A stretch of 64,000 nt of DNA from Phyto melanocephala. Taxonomy: Eukaryota; Arthropoda; Insecta; Diptera; Rhinophoridae. Within the stretch, counting starts at the first letter, position 1, and each line of letters begins with the position of its first letter. The notes beneath the pieces are model-generated. The model saw nothing but the letters and a program-made list of their open reading frames with translations, did not search any database and was not told where the DNA came from. The stretch is taken from the NCBI GenBank assembly GCA_941918925.1, contig OW799233.1, forward strand, positions 124,272,833-124,336,832. The letters are read 5' to 3'. A program made the position numbers and the translations under genes. Positions 23,433-33,395 of this stretch are shown one piece after another.

Positions 23433-25710
23433 GGGTGATAGATTATTCGACTTTTTTAAGAAACCGGTTTTCAAAAAGTTTGAAATTTAGAATTTAAAAA
23501 AACCGGTTGCTTGATTGAAATTTCCAAAAAACCGGTTAACCGGTTCGAATATATAAAATATAATAATAAAGCCTTGCGCGGGTTGCTACGCCCCTTAATG
23601 AATAAAAATGCATTCTGAATTTTAATTGAATATCAAGTACAAAAAGCTAAAAATTATAATTTTTTTAATGGGCGAGGCACTGCCAACTTTTCTAACCACG
23701 AAATTGTATAGTCATGACAGCTCAATATGTGTGCAAAGTTTCATAAAAATCGGTCAAGTTCAAGTAGCTTAAAATAATAACATTTTTTATGGGCGTGACA
23801 CTGCCACTTTTCTAATCAATAAAATGTATACTCATGACAACTCAATATGTGTGCACAGTTTTAGAAAAATCGATCTAGTGCAAGTAGCTAAAAATGATAA
23901 CATATTTCTTATGGGCGTGACACTGCCCACTTTTCTAATCACGAAATTATAAAGTCATGACAGCTCAATATGTGCGTGCAAAGTTTCAGAAAAATCGGTG
24001 GAGTTCAAGTAGCTGAAAATTATAACTTTTTTTATGGGCGTGGCACTGCCCACTTTTCTTATCACGAAAGTGTAAAGTCATGACAGCTCAATATGTGTGT
24101 GCAAAGTTTCAGAAAAATCGGTGGAGTTCAAGTAGCTGAAAATTATAACTTTTTTTATGGGCGTGGCACTGCCCACTTTTCTTATCACGAAAGTGTAAAG
24201 TCATGACAGCTCAATATGTGTGCAAAGTTTCAGAAATATTGTTACAGTGCAAGAACCTCAAAATTATAACTTTTTTTTATGGGCGTGGCCCTGCCCTCTT
24301 TTCTAATCACCAAATTATATAGTCATGACAGCTCAATATGTGTGCAAAGTTTCAGAAAAATCGGTCCAGTGCAAGTACCTCAAGATTATAACATTTTTAT
24401 GGGTGTGGACCCGCCCACTTTTCTAATCACGAAATTATAAAGTCATGACAGCTCAATATGTGCAAAGTTTGCACGGGTGGTACCGCACAAATTAAAAAAG
24501 CTCTTCCTGTGATAGTATTCAAGATATATGATGTTAAAAATTCACTTTGTATGGGAGCTACCACGCCCACTTATCCGATCACGCCCATTTTCGGCATAGC
24601 TACTCACATTAATAATAGAAGGCCTCACATAAATTTAAAAAGCTCTCTATGTCATAGTTCTCAAGATATATGATGTTAAAAAATCACTTTGTATGGGATG
24701 TGCCACGCCCACTTCATTAAGGAATATGAAAAATAGTTATAAACCTATTCTCAGACCTATAGAATGTGTGTGAAAAATTTCATTGAAATCGGTTTAGTTG
24801 TTTCGGAGGAGTTTGGTGACAAACACTGTGACACGTGAATTTTATATATGTATATAGATAATGTTCAAAGAAAAAATTATAAAATATTGTAAAAAAAGAT
24901 TATGTAAATATGAAATTTTTACAGTTTAAATACGTTTGACTGCACAATTACGCAATAACGCAATAACTGACATGAATATATAAGACTTTTTATAAGGCTA
25001 TTATAATTTTTTGTATCTCCTTCTGTACATTTTTTAAATGTTTAATAGATCTTTTAAACTAATAAGCACTAACGTATTTTGTTTGAAATGATTTCTGTAA
25101 TTTGATACACATTTTAAAGGCTAGCGAGAAAATCTTTAAAATTTCATTTTAAAAATTCTTTCTTATACCATACATACAATACATACAAATATAGGCATGA
25201 AGTAGTTTGTTTAATTGAAGTTTTAATTGACAGACACTCAATGCCATTAATTAAAATTATGATCTGGAAGTAAAGATTATCGGTTCTTCTTTATTGTAAC
25301 TACACTTTTTACCTAAAAGTGATCGATCAGCTAAGTTTATGCTTCAATTACCTTTAACTTTTAACGTTAAGTTTATATCCTATTCAAAAAATAATATTTA
25401 AGCTCAATTATTTTTCTTATTTTGCATTTGTTTTTTAAACAACAAACAAATTTCTTACAATATTATGGAAGAATATTTAATAGTTTTTATTTTATGATTT
25501 TTGGAAACTTTTCGCATACTAAATATACTATGTATGGTACGATTGGTTACAAAGATATATGAAAATAAACTTAAACAAATAAAAACCGGCTTTTTCGGAT
25601 AAAAAAATCGGTGTATTCAATATTCGAAAAATTAACATTTAAAAAAAACTGCCAGTTAAATAAGGAAAAAACCGGGTTTTCCACCGGTTGTAAAACCGAG
25701 TCTATCACTC
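23433..25710 (+). mobile_element. Family E TIR element, copy 2, complete ends
   Basis: TA|GGGTGATAGATTATTCG at the left and GAGTCTATCACTC|TA at the right form short inverted terminal repeats with TA duplications (23431-23432 and 25711-25712). Subterminal regions carry repeated AAACCGGTT motifs: 23461, 23500 and the double palindrome AACCGGTTAACCGGTT at 23530-23545, and on the right AAACCGGC near 25584 and CCACCGGTTG near 25681. No transposase is seen. Family D (about 23568-24862) is nested inside. TA target and TIR suggest a Tc1/mariner-type MITE, but this is inference. Confidence 0.65.
23568..24862 (+). repeat. Family D: tandem array plus tail, nested in family E
   Basis: Seven tandem units of about 121 bp, each starting ATGGGCG (23668, 23789, 23911, 24034, 24157, 24279, 24399). 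Each contains CACTGCCCACTTTTCTAATC, AGTCATGACAGCTCAATATG and GTGCAAAGTTTCAGAAAAAT. A longer tail follows, with two TCAAGATATATGATGTTAAA blocks, GGTTTAGTTGTTTCGGAGG and GACACGTGAATTTTATATAT at the end. It looks like a dispersed transposable element with an internal satellite, class unknown. The frame at 24458-24673 is inside the tail and unsupported. Confidence 0.7.
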
Positions 25711-25726
25711 TACTGTTTATCTAAAT

Positions 25727-25857
25727 GCGAACGAAATTTTAATTCTTAAAAATATATTGAAAACAACAACAAAAACTAAAAATTTGTTTTTGTCTTCAAC
25801 GTATTTGTACGAATGAAAATTTCGCTTTGGTTTTCTTTCGGCATCGTTAAACAGGCT
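25727..25857. mobile_element. CTGCCTGTT foldback MITE, copy 1
   Basis: The right arm (TTGTACGAATGAAAATTTCGC ... CATCGTTAAACAGGC, then TA) and the loop-proximal part of the left arm (ATATTGAAAACAACAACAAA) match the copies at 31669 and 43532. The outer left arm may be GCCTGTTTA at 23421, now separated by the 2.3-kb family E insertion. That would place family E inside this MITE. Confidence 0.55.
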
Positions 25858-25861
25858 ATAA

Positions 25862-26093
25862 GTTCTAACGAAATTAACGCAGCGGATATATCACTGGATG
25901 TGTACAATTCTACTGAAGTCAATGAATAGTTAAATGACGAAACTGTAATCACTGATGATGAATCTGATAAAGATGATGTTATTGCGTCCCATAATGACGG
26001 ACATGGTAATAATATTCAAAAAACATTACATTCTCAAGCTATATCTGCCTTTAGTACCTGTATTAAATATTGTGAAGAGCAGGAGAAATTTTA
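25862..26093 (+). pseudogene. C-terminal relic of pogo/Tigger transposase
   Basis: The frame reads SSNEINAADISLDVYNS..., a stop at 25927, then an acidic stretch TDDESDKDDV and HSQAISAFSTCIKYCEEQEKF before a stop. An acidic segment followed by a conserved ..A...L.T.L.Y.E.Q.. tail is the usual C-terminus of Tigger/jerky-type transposases. The premature stop and missing catalytic domain make it inert. It lies 360 bases from the right terminal repeat, the expected place. Confidence 0.5.
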
Positions 26094-26454
26094 AAGCTTA
26101 TAAATCTTATAAAGCTTGCATATACAAAGCAAAATTAAACTAAACTTTGTCAGATGAAAATTACTAACTACTCGTATAAAAACAATAATTTTATTATTTT
26201 AAACTGTTTATAAAAGTCAAATGAATGAATAGTTTTTTGTCTGCTTTTAGTACATACCATTTATATTTTCTTCAGTTTTTGTTTGCTTCGTAATCTTAAT
26301 GAATTCAAACTGTGTATACAAATGAATTAATAGTTAGTTTTATTGTTATCAAAAACATTTTTTTTTATTTTTCATCTCTCTCGGAAACCCGGACATTCCG
26401 GTATTTCCAACACTGCCTGGTTTTCAATTGTCCGGATTATCGAGATTACACTGT

Positions 26455-26747
26455 ACATACTAGTTATTGTTAGAGAGTGGTGAGTGAGTGTACTCATCTC
26501 ACACAAACTGAACAAAATTTAATATACAATTTGCAATTTAAGCGTTTAGTGCTATGAAATTTTTTTACACCGTAAATTTCAAGTGTGTTTTTTTTTTTTT
26601 GCAATAAAACGAAAGGAAATAGACCTAAGTTTATTGAAGGTATAAAAGTAACACTATAATTTATGATTACGATCCCAGGCACATCGATGTGTTACAAACA
26701 GAATGGAATTATAATTTACCACCATCAGTAGGCGTACATTGAAATCA
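26455..26747. other. Spacer between two TIR elements
   Basis: Nothing recognised. The frame at 26494-26682 (minus) has no domain. Confidence 0.4.
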
Positions 26748-27604
26748 GGGGCCGAATTACCGCATTCGTGATCGAGTAGACTTTCGTATCGAATACAATT
26801 TCGTCACATATCGAATGGATGGATTACTGCATTCGATAGCTGACGTTTCGATTTTTTTTACAAAATGTACCAGATTTGTTTTACATTGTAATAGATTCAA
26901 AAACTATGTTTTGTCATATGTTTTTGTAAACATGGTACAATAATATACAGGTGGCCGCAAAATATTTTATGTGATGAGAACTGTCAAACAGAAAGCAGCA
27001 AACCATACCTGGTAATGTGTGTGATTTGACAGATCATATTACGAAACAAGCAAATAAAAAAATTATCATCTAACGCTTCGAGATTACCTAGTTTTTATTG
27101 TACCATGATTGTTAACAAACTTTATAAAAAAAACAAATTTTTCGTGTCTCATTCAACTAATTTTTGTGAAATAAAATATTGTGCAAATAGAAGTCCAATA
27201 ATTAAACAAAAATTTGTTGGTGGTCCATAGGAATTCAGATTAAGAGAAAGTTCCTCCCATAACCTTTGCTTTACCTTGGCTGCAATTTGACAATAAATTT
27301 TTGGGCAAATTGGGATGCTCAGTCATGTACTGGGCCAAAACATCTTTTCGCTTTCCTTTTATTGGTCATAGAAAACGACTATAGTTTCATTTTATTGTTT
27401 TAAAATTGAATTATCTTTAAAAACTTAAATTTTTTCGTTTTTCTTTCCACATACAATTAAACAAGTAAGAGCAGTATATTCGGCTGTGCCGAATCTTTTA
27501 TACCCACCACCAATTTTGTGTACATTTAAAGCACAATATTTATTATTTTGTTAATCACTATAGAATAATCTCTTTATAATAAAATATGTATCAATTTCTT
27601 TGTA

Positions 27605-28155
27605 GAGGGTGGTTAAATTTTAAGGGCCCATGTTGAAGGTGAACCACACCTAAACTTCAACTTTTTTCTTGCATTTAATTCCACATTTCTCAATCTCAGA
27701 CTAACTCAATTTGAACCGTGGAAAGATACGCAATCGAGAGACGCTTTTAAATATTAAAGATTTTTATAAAAATGGGCGTTCAAATAAAAATGCATTTTGT
27801 ACACTTCGTGATTATTTTGGTCAACAAAATCGTTCGAATTCGTCCACAATCATGAGAATTGTAAAAAATATTTAAATGTCTGCAAAGCAGGTCTGTATGA
27901 AATGTGAAAACATCTGTGAATGCCATCTTAGTTCGTTGAATGGGAATATTGCTGTTTTTCACGATAACGTGGCAAAAGAGCAAGCAACCTCGACTCATCA
28001 ACGTGCCCAACAATTGAGCATCAACAGTGTCATTGAAAATATGGACTATCGGATCGAGGTGTGCTGCCTAGGTTGGGGGGGCCATTGGGCCGATATTTTG
28101 TTCCATACATAATTGAAGCATACAAATATTATCGTTATAAAAATAAATGATAATA
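27605..28155 (+). mobile_element. Mariner-type MITE 1 with transposase remnants, right TIR lost
   Basis: Starts after TA (27603-27604) with GAGGGTGGTTAAATTTTAAG. Inside are pieces of a Tc1/mariner-type transposase joined by internal deletion. The first is a helix-turn-helix-like segment (FYKNGRSNKNAFCTLRDYFG, about 27756-27815). The second is a frame (27876-28112) ending CGW-poor residues then VIENMDYRIEVC...ADILFHT and a stop, like the extreme C-terminus of such transposases. The left-hand repeat has no partner at the right edge, where sequence returns to family B near 28175 (CTTCGGTATGCT). It is a non-autonomous passenger. Confidence 0.6.
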
Positions 28156-28689
28156 ATTTCATAATAATATTTTTCAAAACTTCGGTATGCTAGAAAAATG
28201 TTTTCGTAAATTTAATTTTTCAATGAAAGTGGCCGTTAAAATACGCGTGTCAATAAAGTTTCTGCTAATAATCATAACTTAGATATTTCAATATAGTCCT
28301 TTAGTATTCCAAAATCTTTATTCATAGAGAATTTACATGAATTTAAGAGGAAAGTTTTATCTACGAAATAGTGCTAATTTATATTTGTTGTCTTATGTTC
28401 TCCTGAAGTTATGCTCTATTAAAAATGGGAATTTAGGAAAATTTTCACATAAGTAAAAAAAAATTATCTCTAAACATCATAAACAATTTATATTCATGTA
28501 CTAATGGCTAACAAATTTTAAAATTATACAAAACTTATTTCGTTTGAAAATCTTTTAAAAGCAAAATGTTATAGAAGTTTAAAAATCAAAATCTTACTAA
28601 TAAATTTCCCGTTTTAGCAAAATGCTGAGAATGTATATTTTGAATCACCGTGTGATAGTAATATAAAAATATGTATCACTTTCTTTGTA

Positions 28690-29032
28690 GAGGGTGGCTT
28701 AATTGTAAGGGCCAATTTTAGAAAGTCTGTGAATGCCTTCTTAGTTCATTGAATGGGAACCACTGCTGGTTTTTGCGATAGTGTGGCAAAATAGCAGTCA
28801 ACCTCTACTCATCATCATGCCCAACAATTGATCATCAACATTGTCATTGAAAATTTGGACTATCAGATAGCGGAGTGGCGCCAAGGATGGGGGGGCCATT
28901 TGGTTGATATTTTGTTAAATGCATAATTGAACCATACAAATATTATCATTATAAAAAGAAATGATAATAATTTCTTAAATAATTTGTGTTTTATTTAAAA
29001 ACAACATCAGCCCTTAAAATTTAACCACCCTT
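28690..29032 (+). mobile_element. Mariner-type MITE 2, both TIRs, TA duplication
   Basis: 343 bp from GAGGGTGGCTTAATTGTAAG to CCCTTAAAATTTAACCACCC, flanked by TA at 28688-28689 and 29033-29034. It shares with MITE 1 the AATGCC(A/T)TCTTAGTTC, GTCATTGAAAAT and GGACTATC blocks but has lost the N-terminal segment. The family B copy at 62983 has an empty site here: TTTCTTTG-TA-TAACTTCG at 63126-63141. Confidence 0.8.
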
Positions 29033-30606
29033 TATAACTTCGATATGCTACTAAAATGCTTTTGTCAATGTAGTCTTTCAATGAAAGTGGGTGTTAAAGT
29101 AGGCGTGTCAATAAAGTTTCTGCTAATAAATACAACTTAAATATTTCAATATAGTCCTTTATTTTCCCAAAAACTTTGTCAATAGAGAAATTACATGAAT
29201 TTAAGATAAACCGTTATATGGGAGGTAGGCGTTAAAGTGGGCGTGTCAGCTAAACTTTTTGATACAACAATTACATTGATTAGAAGGATATACGTAGCAA
29301 ATTTGATCATCATACCTCTAATTTTAACGGTTTTATGAGCTTTTAAATTTCATTAACGGTAGATAACGTGAAAAGTGGGCGTTATAGTAGGCGTGTCAAA
29401 GTTATTTTTGCGAATGAGTACAACTTAGGTGTTTCAATTTAGCCCTTTATTATTCCAAAATCTTTATTAATAGAGAAATTATATGAATTTTAGGTAAAAC
29501 GTTATATGGGAGGTGGGCGTAAAAGTGGGCGTGGCACCGTAATTTTCTGGCACAGTAATGATATTGCCCAGAGGGATATACGTAGCAAATTTTATCATCA
29601 TACCTATAATTTTGGCGGTTTTATGAGCTTTTAAATTTCATTAAGGTTAGATAACGTGAAAAGTGGGCGTTATAGTAGGCGTGTCAAAGTTATTTTTCCG
29701 AATGAATACAACTTAGATGTTTCAATATAGCCCTTTATTATTCCAAAATCTTTATTAGTAGAGAAATTATATGAATTTTAGGTAAAACGTTGTATGGGAG
29801 GTGGGCGTAAAAGTGGGCGTGGCACATTGATTTTCCGTTAAAAAAAAGCGTCTCACCAAAAACCAAAGTGTGCAAAATTTCAGATTCGTACATCAAATTT
29901 TGTTGCTTTTATGACGTTTTTGTTTTTAAATATACCGAAAAATACACTGTGCGGTATAAATTTTCGTACATTTTGATCGATAACTCCCCTCCTAATACAT
30001 AGATTTAGATGATTTTCGGGGAACAATATTGTTTTTACTCAGGAAATATATATTCGAAGTTTCAGGAGTCTACGTTAATGCATTTGGACACAATTCCGTT
30101 TTATTCGATGTTTGAAGGACACGGTTTTTTCGACCTAGTCTTGCTTTTCGAGCTATAACTCTCTTCCTAATATTCCGATTTACCCCATTTTCAATACCAA
30201 ACAAACCTTGTCTATAAGAAAGATTCTGGCAAAATTTGAGCCCCCTAGCTTTTTCGGTGCGACCTCTATCGTGCTTTCAACAGACGGACAGACGGACGGA
30301 CATAGCTAGATCGTCATCAAATCAAACCCTGATTCAGAATATATATACTTTATGGGGTCTAAAATGGATATTTCGATGTGTTACAAACGGAATGACAAAA
30401 TGAATATACCCCCACCATTTTTTTGGTGGCGGGTATAAAAATATTGTTTTCGATTGATGTAGAGCTAACGAGTCAAATGTACACACTTGTTATCGTATGC
30501 TATAACCTCAAATTTCGATTGTACTTGTTCGATAACGAATGCGGTAATCCCAAAAACAAATATTACGAATAATTTTACTCGATCACGTATGCGGTAATTT
30601 GGGCCC

Positions 30607-31668
30607 ACACTTGTTATTCGAAGATTTTTTTAGTAGCGTTATATCTTGCAACTTATTCACTCAGTATTATTTGTCTACTTTTTTCACTGTGTGCTATTTT
30701 CCGTACGAAATAACTCGTTTTGCGAAATAAAACAGGATTTGAAATAAATATTTCGCTGTTGTCTGAGGTATTTTGCAGTCCTTTCGTAATTATTTCTTTA
30801 AAAATTTTTTTTCTGAAATTCTCCGTTTATGAAGTATCAGCTATAAGAGTTTTCTTTATTTATTCTTTATCTTCTCTTAGATTTTAAATAAAAGAACATC
30901 GCATTGCTTGTTAACAATTATTTTCAATTAACAATTACAGTAGAGTATAACTCAAATATTAAGCCATTTGTGAAAGTAAAAACAATCACTTTTGTAATTC
31001 AATATGCAATACATAAAGACAATCAAACAATCCTGCAACAGTAGCAGACGGTATATAGTTTAAAATTTGTTTAATTAATAGAAAATGTCTTTAACTCTTT
31101 CGCTAAAATTGAGGTTAATTATTTTTAATTTTATTTGCAATCAACAGCATAAACGAAAACATACTTTAAACATACAAATAAAATAAACAATTGTGGCATA
31201 AACATTTTTATTTAATAATTAATGGAAAACTTATTTTATCGTTAGTTTTTTTTTCTTCTTTTGTAATTTCAATGCTTCAATCAACATTTTAATTCAATTA
31301 ATTTCGAAATGTAATAACAACCTTACACACGTATTTTGTATCACATGTGAACTACTTCGAGTACATTTCGAACCGTTGGCAGCAATATAGAAATCAACAC
31401 TTTGAGGCAGTGATTCCAAAAGTTTACCAATCGAAATACATAAGCAAAAGAAAAATTAAAATTCTATTTCAATTACTAAAAAATTATTTTTAATTATTTC
31501 ATTTATTAAACTTCAACCTTTTACGAAAATTGTGTATTTAGTGTATTCAGCCACGCAATGTAAATTAAAATAATACTTACAAGTTATTCTTTCGTAGGTT
31601 ATAAAGTATTTGAAAAAATTTGTAATTTGTGATACATTTTTTTTTTTAGAAAAATTTTGAGAGTTATA
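30607..31668. other. AT-rich DNA, no supported feature
   Basis: No gene or repeat border recognised. The minus-strand frame at 31513-31713 runs into the foldback and is unsupported. Confidence 0.4.
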
Positions 31669-31798
31669 CTGCCTGTTCAACGATGTCGAAAGAAAATCCA
31701 AGCGAAATTTCATTCGTACAAATATATTGAAAACAACAACAAAAACTAAAAATTTATTTTTGTTTTCAACGTATTTGTACGAATGAAATTTCGCTTGT
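31669..31798. mobile_element. CTGCCTGTT foldback MITE, copy 2
   Basis: After TA (31667-31668) comes CTGCCTGTTCAACGATGTCG, then AAGCGAAATTTCATTCGTAC in one orientation and GTACGAATGAAATTTCGCTT in the other. The outer right arm is missing beyond TTCGCTTG. It matches the complete copy at 43532-43690. Confidence 0.75.
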
Positions 31799-31859
31799 GG
31801 TTGTATTTATGTTTTTTTATCACAAGGAAAAAACTAAACTTTAACTTCCTAAAATAAAC

Positions 31860-33395
31860 TCGCTGCACTTACCCACAATCCGTGCAGAACCTCCGTTAAA
31901 AGTTTTTCACCACAGGGTGGGGAAGTTATTAACCCCAATTAAGTAATCTGGGCTCTTTTACGGTCCCTTTCTTGCTTTGGTTGTTTTACTAGAACGAATT
32001 ATACAAAATCTAAGGAACATGACATAACTTGAAGTATATTACCAGGACATACACTACTTCCAACTAACTGCTGCAAGTTATCTCTTTCTTATTAAATCTC
32101 GAACAGAAAACACGTTCGGAATCCTCTATTTCCTAAATATAATTTGGACAAAACAGAGCAATATCATGTCCGAAGCGATACAAATACGATCTAAAACAGT
32201 CGTGTCCACTCAGAAATTGGTTAAAGTGATAATCCATGTTCCCCAATTGTCGATATTTGGTATGAAACTGTGAGTCCACCAACATTTAGTTTCCTAGCAC
32301 TGCTGTGATCTATGCTCCCCGGCTGATTCCTAAGTTCGTATAAGTCTTCTACTTCTCTGACTAATAAATCAATTGACAATTACGGAGCCGCTTCCTCAGA
32401 GGCGTTTCTGTATGCACAACAAACGCATAGTACTGCTAGCCTATGTAAAGACGTGGAAAAGATTTACGTCGGCACCGACACCATGTGTCATAATCCGACG
32501 GTGGTCTTAACAACTGGTTTGGAACCGTGCCTCCAAGCAGAGCCCCTGTGACAATGTTGTGCACCTCAACATGCCACAGGTTGCAATTTACTTACATTAA
32601 TTCTTGGTTCATGCAAATGCACCTTGCTTTGCAGCTCGGGCTATCTAATCCCTTAAGGGGTTTTTCGCTATCGGCTGCAAGCCGATCAGCCACAGAATCG
32701 GGCGGGCAAACCCGATAGACGCCAAATCGACTCAACGAGTAGCTACTTCTGTTGAGGAGGCAACAGCACCCCAAAGACGACTGGCAGACCGAAGAATCTA
32801 CCATTTGCCTTTGTTCTGTTGAGATGGCAACAGCACCCTAAAACTCCCGTACTCCTGGAGCTTACTGATTCCTGTGGTACCAGATAGGTCTCTGGTCAGC
32901 CTTGAGAATGTCTCTCCAAGAAGCCAGAGGTGTTGGTCTCACCTCTTTACCCCGAGTTGGCAAACATCAAGGCCTGGAAGATGACCAAGGATCCATGCCC
33001 CCGGGGGGAAGCCTATGTAAAGAGCTGATTTCTGAATATACGATTTAAACCTCTTTGATTTAGCCCAAATTGGGTCTGCAGTGAGAATAACCCTTTTTAC
33101 AACTCCAGCTGGAACTTTTTTCTCAAGTATTTTTGACGCCTTTTCGTTTGGCATAATTCGACACAGCGCTCTACATGTCATACCAGCATTTGTCGCAACA
33201 TACTCAATATGGTGTCCGAATGATAAGCTATTGTTTACCATATCGCCAAGATACTTTGCTATGTCATCAGCAAAGTCTATCATTTTCCGGAAGAATCGAT
33301 CTTAGTATTTCACCATACATAACAATCTACAGTAATGGTCCTAGTACTGATCCTTGCGGCACTCCACCTGCAGAAATCCGCCGTATATACCACAA
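31860..33395 (-). pseudogene. LINE ORF2 relic: RT and C-terminal zinc region
   Basis: Minus-strand remains of a LINE of the R1/LOA/I group, recognisably richer in GC than its surroundings. From 5' to 3': RRISAGGVPQGSVLGPLL then a stop (about 33320-33380), i.e. the RT GVPQGS block. Next is a frame at 32939-33283 with FADDIAKYLG (the catalytic ADD) fused by deletion to MVNNSLSFGHHIEYVATNAG, the post-RT region. After an unrecognised stretch (32530-32930) comes LSGHDCFRSYLYRFGHD with ALFCPNY (about 32145-32225), which matches the C-terminal cysteine motif of ORF2 with its second Cys replaced by Tyr. ITSPPCGEKLLTEV near 31900 ends it. Stops and frame changes throughout show it is dead. Plus-strand frames here are shadows. 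Confidence 0.7.

Larger units (their letters stand above)
22952..26454 (+). mobile_element. pogo/Tigger-like element, heavily interrupted
   Basis: The left end TA|CAGTGTAATTTCGATATTTCGG (22950 on) and right end TCCGGATTATCGAGATTACACTG|TA (to 26456) are inverted repeats. CAGTG-AAT-CTCGATAATCCGGAC ends with TA flanks are typical of pogo/Tigger elements. The two ends of a transposase lie inside (23099 and 25862). Most of the length is foreign: a CTGCCTGTT foldback, family E, and inside that a tandem array. The original element was internally deleted. Confidence 0.7.
27462..30441 (-). mobile_element. Family B Helentron/DINE-1-like element, long
   Basis: Begins CAAGTAAGAGCAG with hairpin ATTCGGC-TGT-GCCGAAT (27478-27494) and TTTATACCCACCACCAA. 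It ends TTTGGTGGCGGGTATAAAAA, whose subterminal repeat pairs with the first. The interior has units of about 300 bp with GGTGGGCGTAAAAGTGGGCG, ATGAGCTTTTAAATTTCATT and CTTTATTATTCCAAAATCTT. The right part has CAGACGGACAGACGGACGGA and ACTTTATGGGGTCTAAAATG. It carries two mariner-type MITEs, and its left portion is duplicated (the region before 28690 repeats that before 27605). No protein is encoded. Confidence 0.8.
26748..30606. mobile_element. TIR element F interrupted by family B
   Basis: Terminal inverted repeats of about 30 bases: GGGGCCGAATTACCGCATTCG with GTGATCGAGTAGA at the left, and TTTACTCGATCACG with TATGCGGTAATTTGGGCCC at the right. Inner repeats of the same motif (GGATTACTGCATTCGATAGC near 26820 and GTTCGATAACGAATGCGGTA near 30517) strengthen the pairing. 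Without the family B insertion (27462-30441) the element would be roughly 0.9 kb and non-coding. No clear target duplication is visible, and the superfamily is unknown. Confidence 0.65.

Noticed and set aside
23668..24470. Regularly spaced repeats that might suggest a CRISPR array
   Set aside because: The whole 121-bp unit is repeated with no unique spacers, and the DNA is plainly eukaryotic.
27876..28112. 78-codon frame as an independent gene
   Set aside because: Its C-terminus (VIENMDYRIEVC...ADILFHT) is the tail of a mariner-type transposase inside a MITE, so it is a relic.
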